DNA of 64,000 nt from contig NZ_VTER01000004.1 in assembly GCF_008180445.1 (NCBI RefSeq), positions 296,380-360,379 on the forward strand, written 5' to 3'. Position numbers and translations under genes: made by a program. Below, in pieces: positions 1-8,488 of the stretch; within the stretch, counting starts at the first letter, position 1, and the number at the start of each line of letters is the position of its first letter. This DNA comes from Bacillus_AB infantis_B (GTDB taxonomy: Bacteria; Bacillota; Bacilli; Bacillales; Cytobacillaceae). Under the pieces are notes generated by a model. That model saw only the letters and a program-made list of their open reading frames with translations, was not told the origin of the DNA and made no database searches.

Positions 1-1
1 T

Positions 2-679
2 CATCTTACTGCAGCCCCGGCTTTAAAAGCACACAGCTTCTGGCTCAAAGCGTTCATCGGCTTTTTCCTTTTCGGGTTTTCCTATTATAAACGCCCCTGG
101 CAGGCCAACAGGCCGGAATCGAAAACGGGGATTGGGATCGGCGCGTTCAACCTTATTTCCAAAAAAGCTTACGAAGATGCCGGCACACATGAATCCATCC
201 GGATGAGGCCGGATGATGACCTGATGCTCGGGATGCTGATGAAGAGGCTCGGGTACAGGCAGAAAATCGCTGCAGCGCTGGAACTGCTTGAAGTCGAATG
301 GTATACAAGCCTGGGAGAAGCATTAAAGGGACTTGAGAAAAATACATTCGCCGGCCTCCATTACCGGATCAGCATGGTGCTTTTGGCCATTGCCGGCACT
401 TTCATTTCCCAGGTGCTTCCTTTCTTTGCCGTTTTTTCGCCGAATCGGCTCGTCATGGGGCTCAGTGCAGCAAACATCGTTCTGCTGGGATGCCTTTATA
501 CGATGATTTCAAACCGCATGACCCCCTTTTCGCCCGCCCTTTTTCTCGTTTTTCCGTTAACGGCACTCCTTTTCATATACAGCATCATGCGCGCGAGCTT
601 TTTGACGTTTAAGAGGGGCGGCATCGTCTGGCGGGGTACAAAATACAGCCTGAAGGAGCTCCGCCAAGAAAATAAATAA
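2..679 (+). CDS. Family 2 glycosyltransferase, C-terminal part
   Basis: An open frame enters from the left edge and continues through the first internal ATG at 203, so the gene starts outside the window and about 225 residues are visible. The reading before residue 68 contains a segment beginning GIGIGAFNLISKKAYE and then RMRPDDDLMLG, typical of membrane family-2 (GT-A fold) glycosyltransferases near the acceptor-binding region. A hydrophobic stretch lies near residues 13-31, and about three further membrane segments fill the C-terminal half. Donor and acceptor cannot be told from this fragment. The gene is not part of the B. subtilis namA neighbourhood, so it is lineage-specific here. A short gap and a separate promoter-like region precede namA. 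Confidence 0.75.
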   Translation, partial: HLTAAPALKAHSFWLKAFIGFFLFGFSYYKRPWQANRPESKTGIGIGAFNLISKKAYEDAGTHESIRMRPDDDLMLGMLMKRLGYRQKIAAALELLEVEWYTSLGEALKGLEKNTFAGLHYRISMVLLAIAGTFISQVLPFFAVFSPNRLVMGLSAANIVLLGCLYTMISNRMTPFSPALFLVFPLTALLFIYSIMRASFLTFKRGGIVWRGTKYSLKELRQENK

Positions 680-762
680 GCGCGAGCGCTTTCTTTTTCC
701 TTCCCTTCTGCCCCCTGCTATACTAAAAGTGCTTAGCTGCACGAAATAAGAAGGAGGCAATT

Positions 763-1779
763 ATGGACACAAAGTTATTTTCTTCATACACAGTGAAAGA
801 CGTCACACTAAAAAACCGCATCGTCATGGCGCCGATGTGCATGTATTCCAGCCATAATGAAGATGGCAAAGTAGAAAACTGGCATCTGACCCATTATACA
901 AGCAGGGCTGTCGGACAGGTTGGCCTGATCATTGTAGAAGCGACGGCTGTAACTGCGCAGGGCCGTATTTCTCCCCAGGATCTCGGGATCTGGAGCGATG
1001 ATCATATCGAGGGGCTGCAGAAGCTGACAGGCATGATGAAGGAGCATGGCACCCGTGCCGGCATCCAGCTTGCGCATGCGGGCAGAAAAGCGGTTATTGA
1101 GGGCGAAATCATTGCTCCGTCTGCCGTTGCTTTCAATGAAAAAATGAAAATGCCGAAAGAAATGACAAAAGAAGAGATTAAAGAAACGATCGAAGCCTTT
1201 AAGGAAGGCGCTGTCCGTGCTAAGAAAGCAGGATTCGAGGTTATAGAAATCCATGCGGCCCACGGCTATCTGATCAATGAGTTTCTATCTCCCCTATCCA
1301 ATCTCAGGGAAGATGAATACGGCGGGATTGCAGAAAATCGCTACCGCTTCCTGAGGGAAGTCATCGACAGCATCCAGACTGTTTGGGACGGACCGCTCTT
1401 TGTGAGGGTATCAGCGAGCGACTACAACGAAAACGGACTGGATGTTGAGGATTATGTCACGTTCGGGCGCTGGATGAAGGAACAGGGCATCGATCTGATC
1501 GATGTAAGCTCCGGTGCACTCGTACCAGCCCGCATTCACGCATATCCCGGCTACCAGGTCAAATTCGCCGAAACCATCAAGAGTGAAGCGGACATCCCGA
1601 CAGGAGCAGTCGGCCTGATCACATCAGGACTGCAGGCCGAAGAAATCCTGCAAAACGACAGGGCAGACCTCATCTTCATCGCACGTGAGCTGCTCCGCGA
1701 TCCATATTTCCCAAAAACCGCAGCCAAACAGCTCGGCACCGAAATCGAACCCCCGAAACAATATGATAGAGGGTGGTGA
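763..1779 (+). CDS. namA: NADPH dehydrogenase NamA (old yellow enzyme family)
   Basis: 338 residues, the same length as B. subtilis YqjM/NamA. It is an FMN-dependent ene-reductase that reduces alpha,beta-unsaturated carbonyls and nitro compounds with NADPH in the cytosol. The sequence carries the YqjM-type redox switch cysteine and tyrosine in MAPMCMYSS (C26, Y28). The substrate-binding histidines and tyrosine are in EIHAAHGYL (H164, H167, Y169), and the C-terminal arginine finger is in the final DRGW. The start has a strong ribosome site, AAGGAGG, seven bases upstream. A TATACT -10-like hexamer lies upstream. The stop codon abuts a structured repeat (1777-1878), followed by a terminator shared with the convergent phosphatase gene. 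Confidence 0.95.
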   Translation: MDTKLFSSYTVKDVTLKNRIVMAPMCMYSSHNEDGKVENWHLTHYTSRAVGQVGLIIVEATAVTAQGRISPQDLGIWSDDHIEGLQKLTGMMKEHGTRAGIQLAHAGRKAVIEGEIIAPSAVAFNEKMKMPKEMTKEEIKETIEAFKEGAVRAKKAGFEVIEIHAAHGYLINEFLSPLSNLREDEYGGIAENRYRFLREVIDSIQTVWDGPLFVRVSASDYNENGLDVEDYVTFGRWMKEQGIDLIDVSSGALVPARIHAYPGYQVKFAETIKSEADIPTGAVGLITSGLQAEEILQNDRADLIFIARELLRDPYFPKTAAKQLGTEIEPPKQYDRGW

Positions 1780-1878
1780 GAAAAGCGGAGGCGACTGTTC
1801 TAACAAGGAACGCAGGCTAAATACGCCACGTCCTGTGGCAACGCCTGCATGACCCACATCCTGTGGGCCTCAAGACAT
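1777..1878 (+). repeat. Stop-codon-associated structured repeat, copy 1 (short form)
   Basis: Starting at the TGA of namA the sequence reads GAAAAGCGGAGGCGACTG and continues for about 100 bases with two small hairpins (CCACGTCCTGTGG and CCCACATCCTGTGGG). The same module, nearly identical, occurs on the opposite strand directly after the spoIIIAH stop codon (51590-51693). This copy stops after CCTCAAG and lacks the long palindromic half seen in the other three copies. It carries no ORF of its own. It resembles small dispersed repeats common in Bacillaceae genomes, but I cannot name the family. Confidence 0.8.
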
Positions 1879-1882
1879 AAAA

Positions 1883-1914
1883 AGAGCGTGCAACCCCCTA
1901 AGGCTGCACGCTCT
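1883..1914. terminator. Bidirectional terminator, namA / histidine phosphatase
   Basis: Ten-base perfect stem AGAGCGTGCA/TGCACGCTCT with a 12-base loop. A-rich flank on the left and T-rich flank on the right serve both convergent genes. Confidence 0.85.
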
Positions 1915-1918
1915 TCTT

Positions 1919-2464
1919 TTATTCTTCCGCCCAAATCCGCTCAAGAACATGTCCCTCGTCACTGATGGCAATCCTGAAAACATCCGGATTGGACATTTTC
2001 ATCAGCACATCGAAGCCGCTCTGTTCATCGAAATATCTGAGCATGAGCGTGCTTAAATTTCCATGGCTGCCAAGCAGGATGTGCTCTTCGGGACGCTCAA
2101 TGGCTTCTTTTAAGAGTGATGCCGCCCTTGCCATCCCCTCTTCCTGGGTTTCTCCGTTTTCAAAGCGCAGTCCGAAATCATCAAAGCTCTGCATAAGCTT
2201 ATCCTGCCAGTCATCAAAATAGAGGGAACTCAGCACCCTTTCCCCCAGCCGGGAATCAGCGGAAACACCAAGCCCTTTTGACTCCGCAAGCGGCCCGACT
2301 GTCTCCAGCGCCCTGGTGAAAGGGCTTGAGTAGATAAAATCAACAGGCTTATCCTTAAAAAACTCCGCAAGCTTCACTGCCTGCTTTCTTCCCTCTTCAG
2401 TCAGCCGGGATTCAAACGGCTGGCCTTCGGCTTTTGCATGGCGAACAATATATAGTGTCTTCAA
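1919..2464 (-). CDS. Histidine phosphatase family protein
   Basis: 181 residues with the phosphoglycerate-mutase/SixA signature IVRHAKA near residues 6-12 (catalytic His after Arg) and the second catalytic histidine in LLGSHGNLS near residue 133. The family removes phosphate from small molecules or proteins in the cytosol; the substrate cannot be read from the sequence. It lies 12 bases downstream of rnz on the same strand and is probably cotranscribed with it. B. subtilis has a different small gene (yqjL) beside rnz, so this is a local replacement. Confidence 0.85.
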   Translation of the reverse strand: MKTLYIVRHAKAEGQPFESRLTEEGRKQAVKLAEFFKDKPVDFIYSSPFTRALETVGPLAESKGLGVSADSRLGERVLSSLYFDDWQDKLMQSFDDFGLRFENGETQEEGMARAASLLKEAIERPEEHILLGSHGNLSTLMLRYFDEQSGFDVLMKMSNPDVFRIAISDEGHVLERIWAEE

Positions 2465-2476
2465 GCTTTCGCCCCC

Positions 2477-3403
2477 TTACTTATTCACCGGGATATGGAA
2501 TTCCTTAAAATCCTCTGCTATATCGGCATCTGGAAACACAGTGCGCGCTTCATCGGTGAGCATTGCCCAGTCTGCTCTTTCGTAGCGTGCACTGATATGT
2601 GTGAGGCATAATTTCTTTGCGTTAGCCTGTTTCGCTATTTCCGCAGCCTGAACGGTTGTGGAATGGTAATAGTCGCGTGCCATTGTTTCTTCGCCCGCCT
2701 GGAAGGTCGCTTCATGGACAAGCAGATCAGCATCTTTGGCAAGTTCAAGGGCGCTTGCGCACATTCTTGTATCACCAAGGATCGTGATGACCCTCCCTTT
2801 GATATCCGGACCGAGAAAATCTGCCGGATTCAAAACAGTGCCGTCCGCCAGCGCAGCAGGAATCCCATTTTTGATATCCCTGTAAATCGGACCCGGCATG
2901 ACTCCCGCTTCCTTCAGCTTATCAGCCTGGAGAGTGCCCGGTTTGTCTTTTTCGATGATCCTGTACCCAAGAGAAGGGATACCATGGTCGAGGAGCTTTG
3001 CCTCCACTTTAAAATCTTCATCTTCGAAAATAACGCCCTCTTCTGCCTCAATGATCTTCAGCGGATATTTTAAATAAGTACCGCTCACCGAAAGGCTGAT
3101 TTTAATATAATCTTTCAGCCCCTTGGGCCCATACACCTCCACCTCTGTCTCGCCTCCCTGGAAGGAGCGGCTTGAGAGAAGTCCGGGAAGCCCGTATATG
3201 TGATCGCCATGCATATGGGTTATAAAAATCTTTTCGATTCTCCGGGGCTTCAGTGATGTATGCAGGATTTGATGCTGGGTAGCCTCGCCGCAGTCAAACA
3301 GCCAGACAGTCCCCCGCTCCTCCAGAAGCTTCAATGCCATTGAGGTAACATTCCTGAGCTTTGCCGGTATTCCTGCCCCCGTTCCTAAAAATAGTAAATC
3401 CAC
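2477..3403 (-). CDS. rnz: Ribonuclease Z
   Basis: 308 residues, the usual length of the bacillar tRNA 3'-processing endonuclease. It removes 3' trailers from tRNA precursors lacking an encoded CCA. It is a metallo-beta-lactamase fold enzyme with the zinc motif THMHGDH near residues 61-67, the N-terminal FLGTGAGIPAK strand, further ligands in LGDTRMC and LVHEATF, and LTHISARY near the end. It is first in a two-gene unit with the histidine phosphatase and diverges from zwf, as in B. subtilis. Confidence 0.95.
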   Translation of the reverse strand: MDLLFLGTGAGIPAKLRNVTSMALKLLEERGTVWLFDCGEATQHQILHTSLKPRRIEKIFITHMHGDHIYGLPGLLSSRSFQGGETEVEVYGPKGLKDYIKISLSVSGTYLKYPLKIIEAEEGVIFEDEDFKVEAKLLDHGIPSLGYRIIEKDKPGTLQADKLKEAGVMPGPIYRDIKNGIPAALADGTVLNPADFLGPDIKGRVITILGDTRMCASALELAKDADLLVHEATFQAGEETMARDYYHSTTVQAAEIAKQANAKKLCLTHISARYERADWAMLTDEARTVFPDADIAEDFKEFHIPVNK

Positions 3404-3520
3404 CCGTGCCCCCCCTTTACTCGGTGAAATATGTCCACTTGCCGTTAAATCGCGTTTTTATAATCAACACTATATCATAAATGCCGGCAGAAAGGTCCTC
3501 CCCGTCTTCATCCCCATAAA

Positions 3521-3554
3521 AAACGGATAGTTTCCCGCCCTGCTGCGGAAACTA
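3521..3554 (-). terminator. Orphan intrinsic-terminator-like hairpin on the minus strand
   Basis: Eight-base perfect stem TAGTTTCC/GGAAACTA (3528-3554), followed on the minus strand by TCCG and six T residues. No minus-strand gene lies between it and zwf, so it may end a small RNA or an antisense transcript, or it may be chance. The rest of the rnz-zwf gap (3404-3828) shows one other inverted repeat (3625-3679) and no convincing gene. Confidence 0.4.
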
Positions 3555-3624
3555 ATCAGGCAGCAGCCAAAGGCAGCGCTTTCGCAGAAGAAAGGCGCAT
3601 ATTATTTGCGATTTCAGTGGATAA

Positions 3625-3679
3625 GCTATAAAATTTTATACTTGTATGGGTGTTCTTTTAATGGAAGACTTTTTATAGC
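3625..3679. repeat. Inverted repeat in rnz-zwf intergenic region
   Basis: Nine-base perfect arms GCTATAAAA (3625-3633) and TTTTATAGC (3671-3679) enclose 37 bases. It could be part of the zwf leader or of a minus-strand transcript ending at 3521. Confidence 0.4.
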
Positions 3680-3828
3680 CTTTGTTTGTGTCAGGGGCTT
3701 CATCCGGGTTACCGATCCAGTGAGCGTGCCGGCATAAAAAGAGCTTTTTTAAAGATAAATCCCGCTGCAGGCCTACAGCATAAGAACTTACATATATTGA
3801 AATTTTGTTGAAGAGAGGTTTATGTACC

Positions 3829-5331
3829 GTGAAACAGAATGAAAAACCAACAGGATTAATCATGATTTTCGGAGCTACCGGCGACCTTGCCAATCGTAAA
3901 CTGTTCCCTTCCCTCTACAGGCTTTTTGAAAAGGGAAATCTTTCAGAGCGTTTTGCTGTCGTCGGAGTTGCAAGAAGACCGCTTTCCAACGAGGAATTTC
4001 AGGAAAATGTAAAAAATTCCGTTCAGTCTGCGATAAAGGACAGCACCAGGCTGGATGAGTTTGCATCCCATTTTTACTATCACTCACATGATGTGACTGA
4101 TTCAAGCTCATATCTAGCTTTAAAGTCAATGGCTGAAGATCTTGATAATACCTACGGCCTCGAAGGCAACCGTATTTTCTATTTAGCCATGGCACCGGAA
4201 TTCTTCGGCACCATTGCTGTTCATTTGAAGCAGGATGGCCTGACCGAAACCAATGGATTCAAGCGCCTTGTCATAGAAAAGCCGTTCGGCCATGATCTTG
4301 AGTCTGCAAAAGAACTGAACAGCCAGATCAGGCATGCTTTTTCCGAAGATGAAATTTACCGTATTGATCATTACCTTGGTAAACAAATGGTCCAGAATAT
4401 TGAGGTAATCCGTTTTGCCAATGCACTGTTTGAGCCGCTCTGGAACAACCGCCATATTTCCAATATCCAGGTGACATCAAGCGAGGTCCTTGGGGTAGAA
4501 GAACGCGGCCGCTATTACGAAAAGAGCGGGGCCCTAAGAGATATGGTTCAGAACCATATGCTGCAAATGGTGGCACTGCTTGCGATGGAGCCGCCGATCC
4601 GTTTGACGACCGATGAGATCCGCTCAGAGAAAGTAAAGGTCCTGCGTGCGATGCGTCCGCTTGAGGGAGATATGGTTCACGAACACTTTGTGCGCGGCCA
4701 GTATGGCAAAGGCGTGCTTGACGGCGAACAAGTGCCGGGATACCGTGAAGAACCAATGGTTGACAGCGAGTCCAATACCGAAACTTTTGTGGCCGGAAGA
4801 TTGACTATCGACAACTTCCGCTGGGCCGGCGTCCCAATCTATATCAGGACAGGAAAGAGGATGGCCGTCAAGTCAACGAAGATTGTCATCCAATTCAAGG
4901 ATATTCCGATGAACCTGTACTATGAAACAGGGCAGACAGTCAATCCGAATCTGCTGATCATCCACATCCAGCCTGATGAAGGGATCACGCTTCACCTTAA
5001 TGCCAAAAAGTCCGGAAACCAGCTTGAAGCGAATCAAGTCAAGCTGAACTTCTCGAATAAAAGCGGCAGCGGCATAAACACGCCGGAAGCATATGAGAAG
5101 CTGCTGTATGACTGCATGAGAGGCGATGCCACAAACTTTACCCATTGGGATGAAGTGGCATTATCCTGGAGCTTCGTGGACAAAATTTCCGAAGTATGGG
5201 AAAACCATAAAGCGGAAAACTTCCCCAACTATGAAGCAGGGACAATGGGACCTGAAGAAGCAGACCAGCTGCTTGCAAAAGAAGGATTCTCCTGGTGGCC
5301 TGTGGCAGACTTAGACGTTGATAATTGTTAA
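3829..5331 (+). CDS. zwf: Glucose-6-phosphate dehydrogenase
   Basis: Catalyses glucose-6-phosphate plus NADP to 6-phosphogluconolactone, the entry step of the oxidative pentose phosphate pathway. 500 residues. The Rossmann nucleotide motif IFGATGDLANRK is at about residues 11-22 and the family active-site motif RIDHYLGK is present. I place the start at GTG 3829 because AGAGAGG lies about 10 bases upstream and the protein then begins like B. subtilis Zwf. A TTG at 3805 would add eight unconserved residues. It is convergent with gndA, which encodes the next oxidative step but one. Two terminators separate them. Confidence 0.95.
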   Translation: MKQNEKPTGLIMIFGATGDLANRKLFPSLYRLFEKGNLSERFAVVGVARRPLSNEEFQENVKNSVQSAIKDSTRLDEFASHFYYHSHDVTDSSSYLALKSMAEDLDNTYGLEGNRIFYLAMAPEFFGTIAVHLKQDGLTETNGFKRLVIEKPFGHDLESAKELNSQIRHAFSEDEIYRIDHYLGKQMVQNIEVIRFANALFEPLWNNRHISNIQVTSSEVLGVEERGRYYEKSGALRDMVQNHMLQMVALLAMEPPIRLTTDEIRSEKVKVLRAMRPLEGDMVHEHFVRGQYGKGVLDGEQVPGYREEPMVDSESNTETFVAGRLTIDNFRWAGVPIYIRTGKRMAVKSTKIVIQFKDIPMNLYYETGQTVNPNLLIIHIQPDEGITLHLNAKKSGNQLEANQVKLNFSNKSGSGINTPEAYEKLLYDCMRGDATNFTHWDEVALSWSFVDKISEVWENHKAENFPNYEAGTMGPEEADQLLAKEGFSWWPVADLDVDNC

Positions 5332-5339
5332 TACAAAAA

Positions 5340-5362
5340 ATCCCTTCGGCTGCCCGGAGGGA
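5340..5362 (+). terminator. zwf terminator
   Basis: GC-rich stem of ATCCCTTCGG with CCGGAGGGAT, followed by TTTT, immediately after the zwf stop codon. Confidence 0.8.
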
Positions 5363-5370
5363 TTTTTATC

Positions 5371-5406
5371 ATTCAAAAAGCCGCCTCGATTGGCGGCTTT
5401 TTGAAT
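5371..5406. terminator. Bidirectional terminator between zwf and gndA
   Basis: Perfect 15-base inverted repeat, ATTCAAAAAGCCGCC with its complement, loop TCGATT. A and T tracts are built into both arms, so it works for both convergent genes. It ends 8 bases from the gndA stop. Confidence 0.9.
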
Positions 5407-5413
5407 GCATGTA

Positions 5414-6820
5414 TTAAATCCAGTTCGTATGGAACGTGCCTTCTTTGTCCGTACGCTGATACGTATGGGCGCCGAAATAATCGCGCTGTGCCTGAAGCAG
5501 ATTGGCCGGGAGGGTTTCCGTCCGGTAGCTGTCATAATAAGAAAGCGCGGCTGAGAAGCATGGCACCGGTATTCCGTTCTGTACAGCAGAGCTGATGATC
5601 TCCCGCAGGGCTGCCTGGTAGCTTTCGGCGATTTCCTTGAAATATGGATCAAGCAGAAGATTTTTAAGACCCGGTTCCCTGTCATAAGCTTCTTTGATTT
5701 TCTGCAGGAACTGGGCGCGGATGATGCAGCCTCCGCGGAAAATCATCGCGATATCGCCATATTTCAAGTCCCAGCTGTATTCATCCGATGCAGCCCGCAT
5801 CTGGGCGAACCCCTGAGCATAGGAACAGATTTTGCTCATATATAAAGCTTTGCGGACAGACTCAATGAATGCTTCCCTGTCTCCTTCAAAGCTCTTCGCT
5901 TCAGGTCCTTTCAAAAGTTTGCTCGCGTGGACGCGCTCCTCTTTCATGGCCGAAAGGAAGCGTGCAAAGACGGACTCAGTGATAATCGGAAGCGGGACAC
6001 CTAAATCAAGGGCACTTTGGCTTGTCCATTTCCCTGTGCCCTTTTGGCCGGCTGTATCGAGGATCACATCCACGAGCGGCTTGCCTGTTTCCTCATCCTT
6101 TTTAGTAAAAATATCTGCTGTAATTTCAATCAGATAGCTGTCGAGTTCGCCCTTATTCCAGTCTGCAAAGACGGTGTGCAGCTCTTCCGCCGACAAGCCA
6201 AGTACATTTTTAAGAAGGAAATAAGATTCGGAGATCAGCTGCATGTCTCCATACTCGATTCCATTATGGACCATCTTGACATAATGTCCTGCCCCATCCG
6301 GGCCTATGTACGTAGTACACGGCTCGCCATTCACTTTTGCAGAAATATCCTTAAAGATCGGTGCGACAAGGTCATAGGCTTCCTTTTGCCCGCCAGGCAT
6401 GATGGACGGACCTTTCAGTGCACCCTCTTCTCCCCCGGATACCCCGGTTCCGATAAAATGGATGCCTAGCTCGCTGAGCTCTTTATTCCGCCGCTGTGTA
6501 TCAGCGAAAAAGGTGTTTCCGCCATCTATCAGTATATCGCCTTTTTCCAGGAAAGGCTTAAGCTGTTCGATCGTTGCGTCCGTAGGGCCGCCCGCTTTGA
6601 CCATCAGCATGATTTTCCGCGGCTTTTCAAGGGAATTGACAAACTCTTCAATAGAGTTGGTTCCTGTAATATTCTTCCCTTCGGATTCTTTAAGCATTTC
6701 TTCCGTTTTTTCAGAAGATCTATTGTAGACAGAAACAGCATATCCCCTGCTTTCAATGTTCCAGGCAAGGTTTTTTCCCATTACGGCAAGGCCGATAACT
6801 CCTATTTCCTGTTTAGTCAT
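5414..6820 (-). CDS. gndA: 6-phosphogluconate dehydrogenase, NADP-dependent, decarboxylating
   Basis: 468 residues, matching B. subtilis GndA (469). It oxidatively decarboxylates 6-phosphogluconate to ribulose-5-phosphate and makes NADPH. Visible features are the Rossmann loop GLAVMGKNLA at residues 9-18, the family segment GVSGGEEGALKGPS near 127-140, the catalytic lysine region GHYVKMVHNGIEYGD, and the C-terminal FHTNWI tail that reaches the active site of the partner subunit. The start ATG follows an AGGGAGAA ribosome site. The neighbouring zwf supplies its substrate by way of the lactone. Confidence 0.96.
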   Translation of the reverse strand: MTKQEIGVIGLAVMGKNLAWNIESRGYAVSVYNRSSEKTEEMLKESEGKNITGTNSIEEFVNSLEKPRKIMLMVKAGGPTDATIEQLKPFLEKGDILIDGGNTFFADTQRRNKELSELGIHFIGTGVSGGEEGALKGPSIMPGGQKEAYDLVAPIFKDISAKVNGEPCTTYIGPDGAGHYVKMVHNGIEYGDMQLISESYFLLKNVLGLSAEELHTVFADWNKGELDSYLIEITADIFTKKDEETGKPLVDVILDTAGQKGTGKWTSQSALDLGVPLPIITESVFARFLSAMKEERVHASKLLKGPEAKSFEGDREAFIESVRKALYMSKICSYAQGFAQMRAASDEYSWDLKYGDIAMIFRGGCIIRAQFLQKIKEAYDREPGLKNLLLDPYFKEIAESYQAALREIISSAVQNGIPVPCFSAALSYYDSYRTETLPANLLQAQRDYFGAHTYQRTDKEGTFHTNWI

Positions 6821-6913
6821 TTTATTCTCCCTTTCTGCTTCTGAAGCTGGTTTCTACTGCCGGCAAGCCGTAACCAAGGAAGGCTGCTAGCAATAATAAT
6901 GTCTCAAAACGGC

Positions 6914-6976
6914 AAAAGGAATGCAACTAATCAAACTCGGGCTTTCCCTTCTTAGTTTGACGTTCCATTCCTTTTA
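6914..6976 (-). terminator. polY1 terminator (long-stem, imperfect)
   Basis: Arms AAAAGGAATG and CATTCCTTTT with an inner pair ATCAAACT/AGTTTGA form an extended hairpin. On the minus strand it runs into TTTT just after the polY1 stop. Whether it terminates efficiently is not certain. Confidence 0.6.
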
Positions 6977-6982
6977 TAAACA

Positions 6983-8281
6983 TTAATCCTGATCTTTTTG
7001 AGCCGGGTGATGGATTGAGCGTTTTCCTGCATCGTGTAGAAAATCCTTATTAAAGCTGGTATCTGTTCCAACTAGAGGTTTATCAGCTCCATCGCCCGCC
7101 GCTCCGGCAAGGTCGATTATCTTATCCCCGAATTTGCTCCGCAGATCGGCCAGGGTTTTGAAAAGCGGCTCTTTCCTGGCATCTTTTTCATAAGAAAATA
7201 AATCAAGCTGGCGGACAGCCTGGTCCTGCTCCACAAGCTCCTGAGCCGTAACCCCGAGGAGGCGGACGGGATCACCATTCCAATGCTTAATGAACAGCTT
7301 CCGGCTGAAAGCAGCCAGATCTTCCTTTAAGCTGATAGGGTTATCCAGCTTCCTGCTCCTCGTTATTGTCTTTCTGTCTTTATAGCGGATGGTGATGCCC
7401 AGCGCTGATGCATATACCTTCTTTTTCTTCAGACGGAGGGCTACCTTTTCCGACAGCATATCAAGCACTTTATAGAGCTCCTGCTGATTGGACACATCCC
7501 TTGGAAGCGTAGTAGAATTGCCGACACTTTTAAATTCGGCTGCAGACTCCGGGTCTACGGGCCGGCGGTCGATCCCGTTCGCTCTCTCTTTCAGGCGCGG
7601 CCCGTTGATGCCAAGCAACCCTTTCAGCTGAAGATCATTAGCTTCAGCAAGGCTGCCAATCGTCTCAATTTGGAGGGTGCGAAGCTTCTCGGCTGTCTTT
7701 TTGCCGACTCCATGCATTTCCTCCACAGGCATCGGCCAAAGGATACTTCCTATATCGCGTTTCCGCAGCACGGTGATGCCCATCGGTTTCTTCATATCTG
7801 AAGCCATTTTAGCAAGAAATTTATTGGGGGCCACCCCTATGCTGCAGGGCAGATCAAGCTGATCAAGTATCTGCTTCTGGATGCTCCCGGCAATTTCAAG
7901 CGGCGCTCCATATTCATAGCTATCTGTAATATCGACATACCCTTCATCGATGGAGACAGGCTCAACAAGCCCGGAATATTGGCCGAGTATATTGAACATT
8001 CCCATAGAGGCAGCACGGTACCGTTCAAAATTCGGCGTCATTACGATCAGCTGCGGGCACAGCTTTTTGGCCTCCCATAAGGGCATTGTTGTCCTGACAC
8101 CGAACTTTCTTGCTTCATAGCTGCAGGTGACGATTATTCCCCTTCGCTCTTCTGCATTTCCGGCAATCGCCAGCGGCTTCCCTTTCAGCTCAGGATTATA
8201 GGCCATTTCGACTGAAGCGTAGAAGCTGTTCATATCAACGTGCAAAATGACCCGCCCGTTCTTTGGATATAATTCTCTCAT
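6983..8281 (-). CDS. polY1: DNA polymerase IV (Y family, PolY1/DinB)
   Basis: 432 residues, slightly longer than B. subtilis YqjH (414). It is an error-prone translesion polymerase. The first metal-binding motif HVDMNSFYASVE is at about residues 14-25 and the catalytic SIDEGYVD lies near 107. The Y-family thumb helix-hairpin-helix is in MHGVGKKTAEKL near 190. A C-terminal beta-clamp-binding motif, QLDLFSYE, is near residue 363. The extra tail after this motif is polar and not recognised. The start codon lies within the divergent gap to cheW. It is probably monocistronic. Confidence 0.93.
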   Translation of the reverse strand: MRELYPKNGRVILHVDMNSFYASVEMAYNPELKGKPLAIAGNAEERRGIIVTCSYEARKFGVRTTMPLWEAKKLCPQLIVMTPNFERYRAASMGMFNILGQYSGLVEPVSIDEGYVDITDSYEYGAPLEIAGSIQKQILDQLDLPCSIGVAPNKFLAKMASDMKKPMGITVLRKRDIGSILWPMPVEEMHGVGKKTAEKLRTLQIETIGSLAEANDLQLKGLLGINGPRLKERANGIDRRPVDPESAAEFKSVGNSTTLPRDVSNQQELYKVLDMLSEKVALRLKKKKVYASALGITIRYKDRKTITRSRKLDNPISLKEDLAAFSRKLFIKHWNGDPVRLLGVTAQELVEQDQAVRQLDLFSYEKDARKEPLFKTLADLRSKFGDKIIDLAGAAGDGADKPLVGTDTSFNKDFLHDAGKRSIHHPAQKDQD

Positions 8282-8352
8282 GCCTCAGCACTTCCCTGAC
8301 TTAATGATAGCTATATTTTATCAAAATTCCGCATCCAAGGCTAAGAAAGCAA

Positions 8353-8376
8353 AAGGGCCTGCAGCAGCAGGCCCTT
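8353..8376 (-). terminator. cheW terminator
   Basis: Perfect stem GGGCCTGC/GCAGGCCC with a four-base loop, followed on the minus strand by TTTTGCTTT. It lies about 115 bases past the cheW stop. The gap 8375-8488 also holds a second inverted repeat, ATCAAAGT/ACTTTGAT (about 8448-8481), and a degenerate GC-rich small repeat. Confidence 0.75.
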
Positions 8377-8488
8377 CTAAAAATGCGCAAGCGCCTTGGC
8401 CGCCCTTAAGGAACAAGGGGGCATCAGGCGCAGCTGCCAGACAGTAATCAAAGTCGAAAAAGATATATACTTACTTTGATAAAAAAAG

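Noticed and set aside
203..679. A 158-residue gene starting at ATG 203
   Set aside because: The same frame is open to base 2 and the upstream part has conserved glycosyltransferase sequence, so 203 is internal.
3636..3893. Minus-strand ORF overlapping the zwf start
   Set aside because: No ribosome site, no recognisable sequence, and half of it is antisense to conserved zwf codons.
4328..4756. Long minus-strand ORF inside zwf, and similar long ORFs inside namA, bkd and spoIIIA genes
   Set aside because: They are antisense shadows of strongly conserved coding sequence with no ribosome sites or conserved motifs.
8378..8450. A fifth copy of the stop-codon repeat near cheW
   Set aside because: It has a GCGCAAGCGCC-type GC-rich hairpin but not the GAAAAGCGGAGG edge, and it does not abut a stop codon. 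It is probably a different small repeat.
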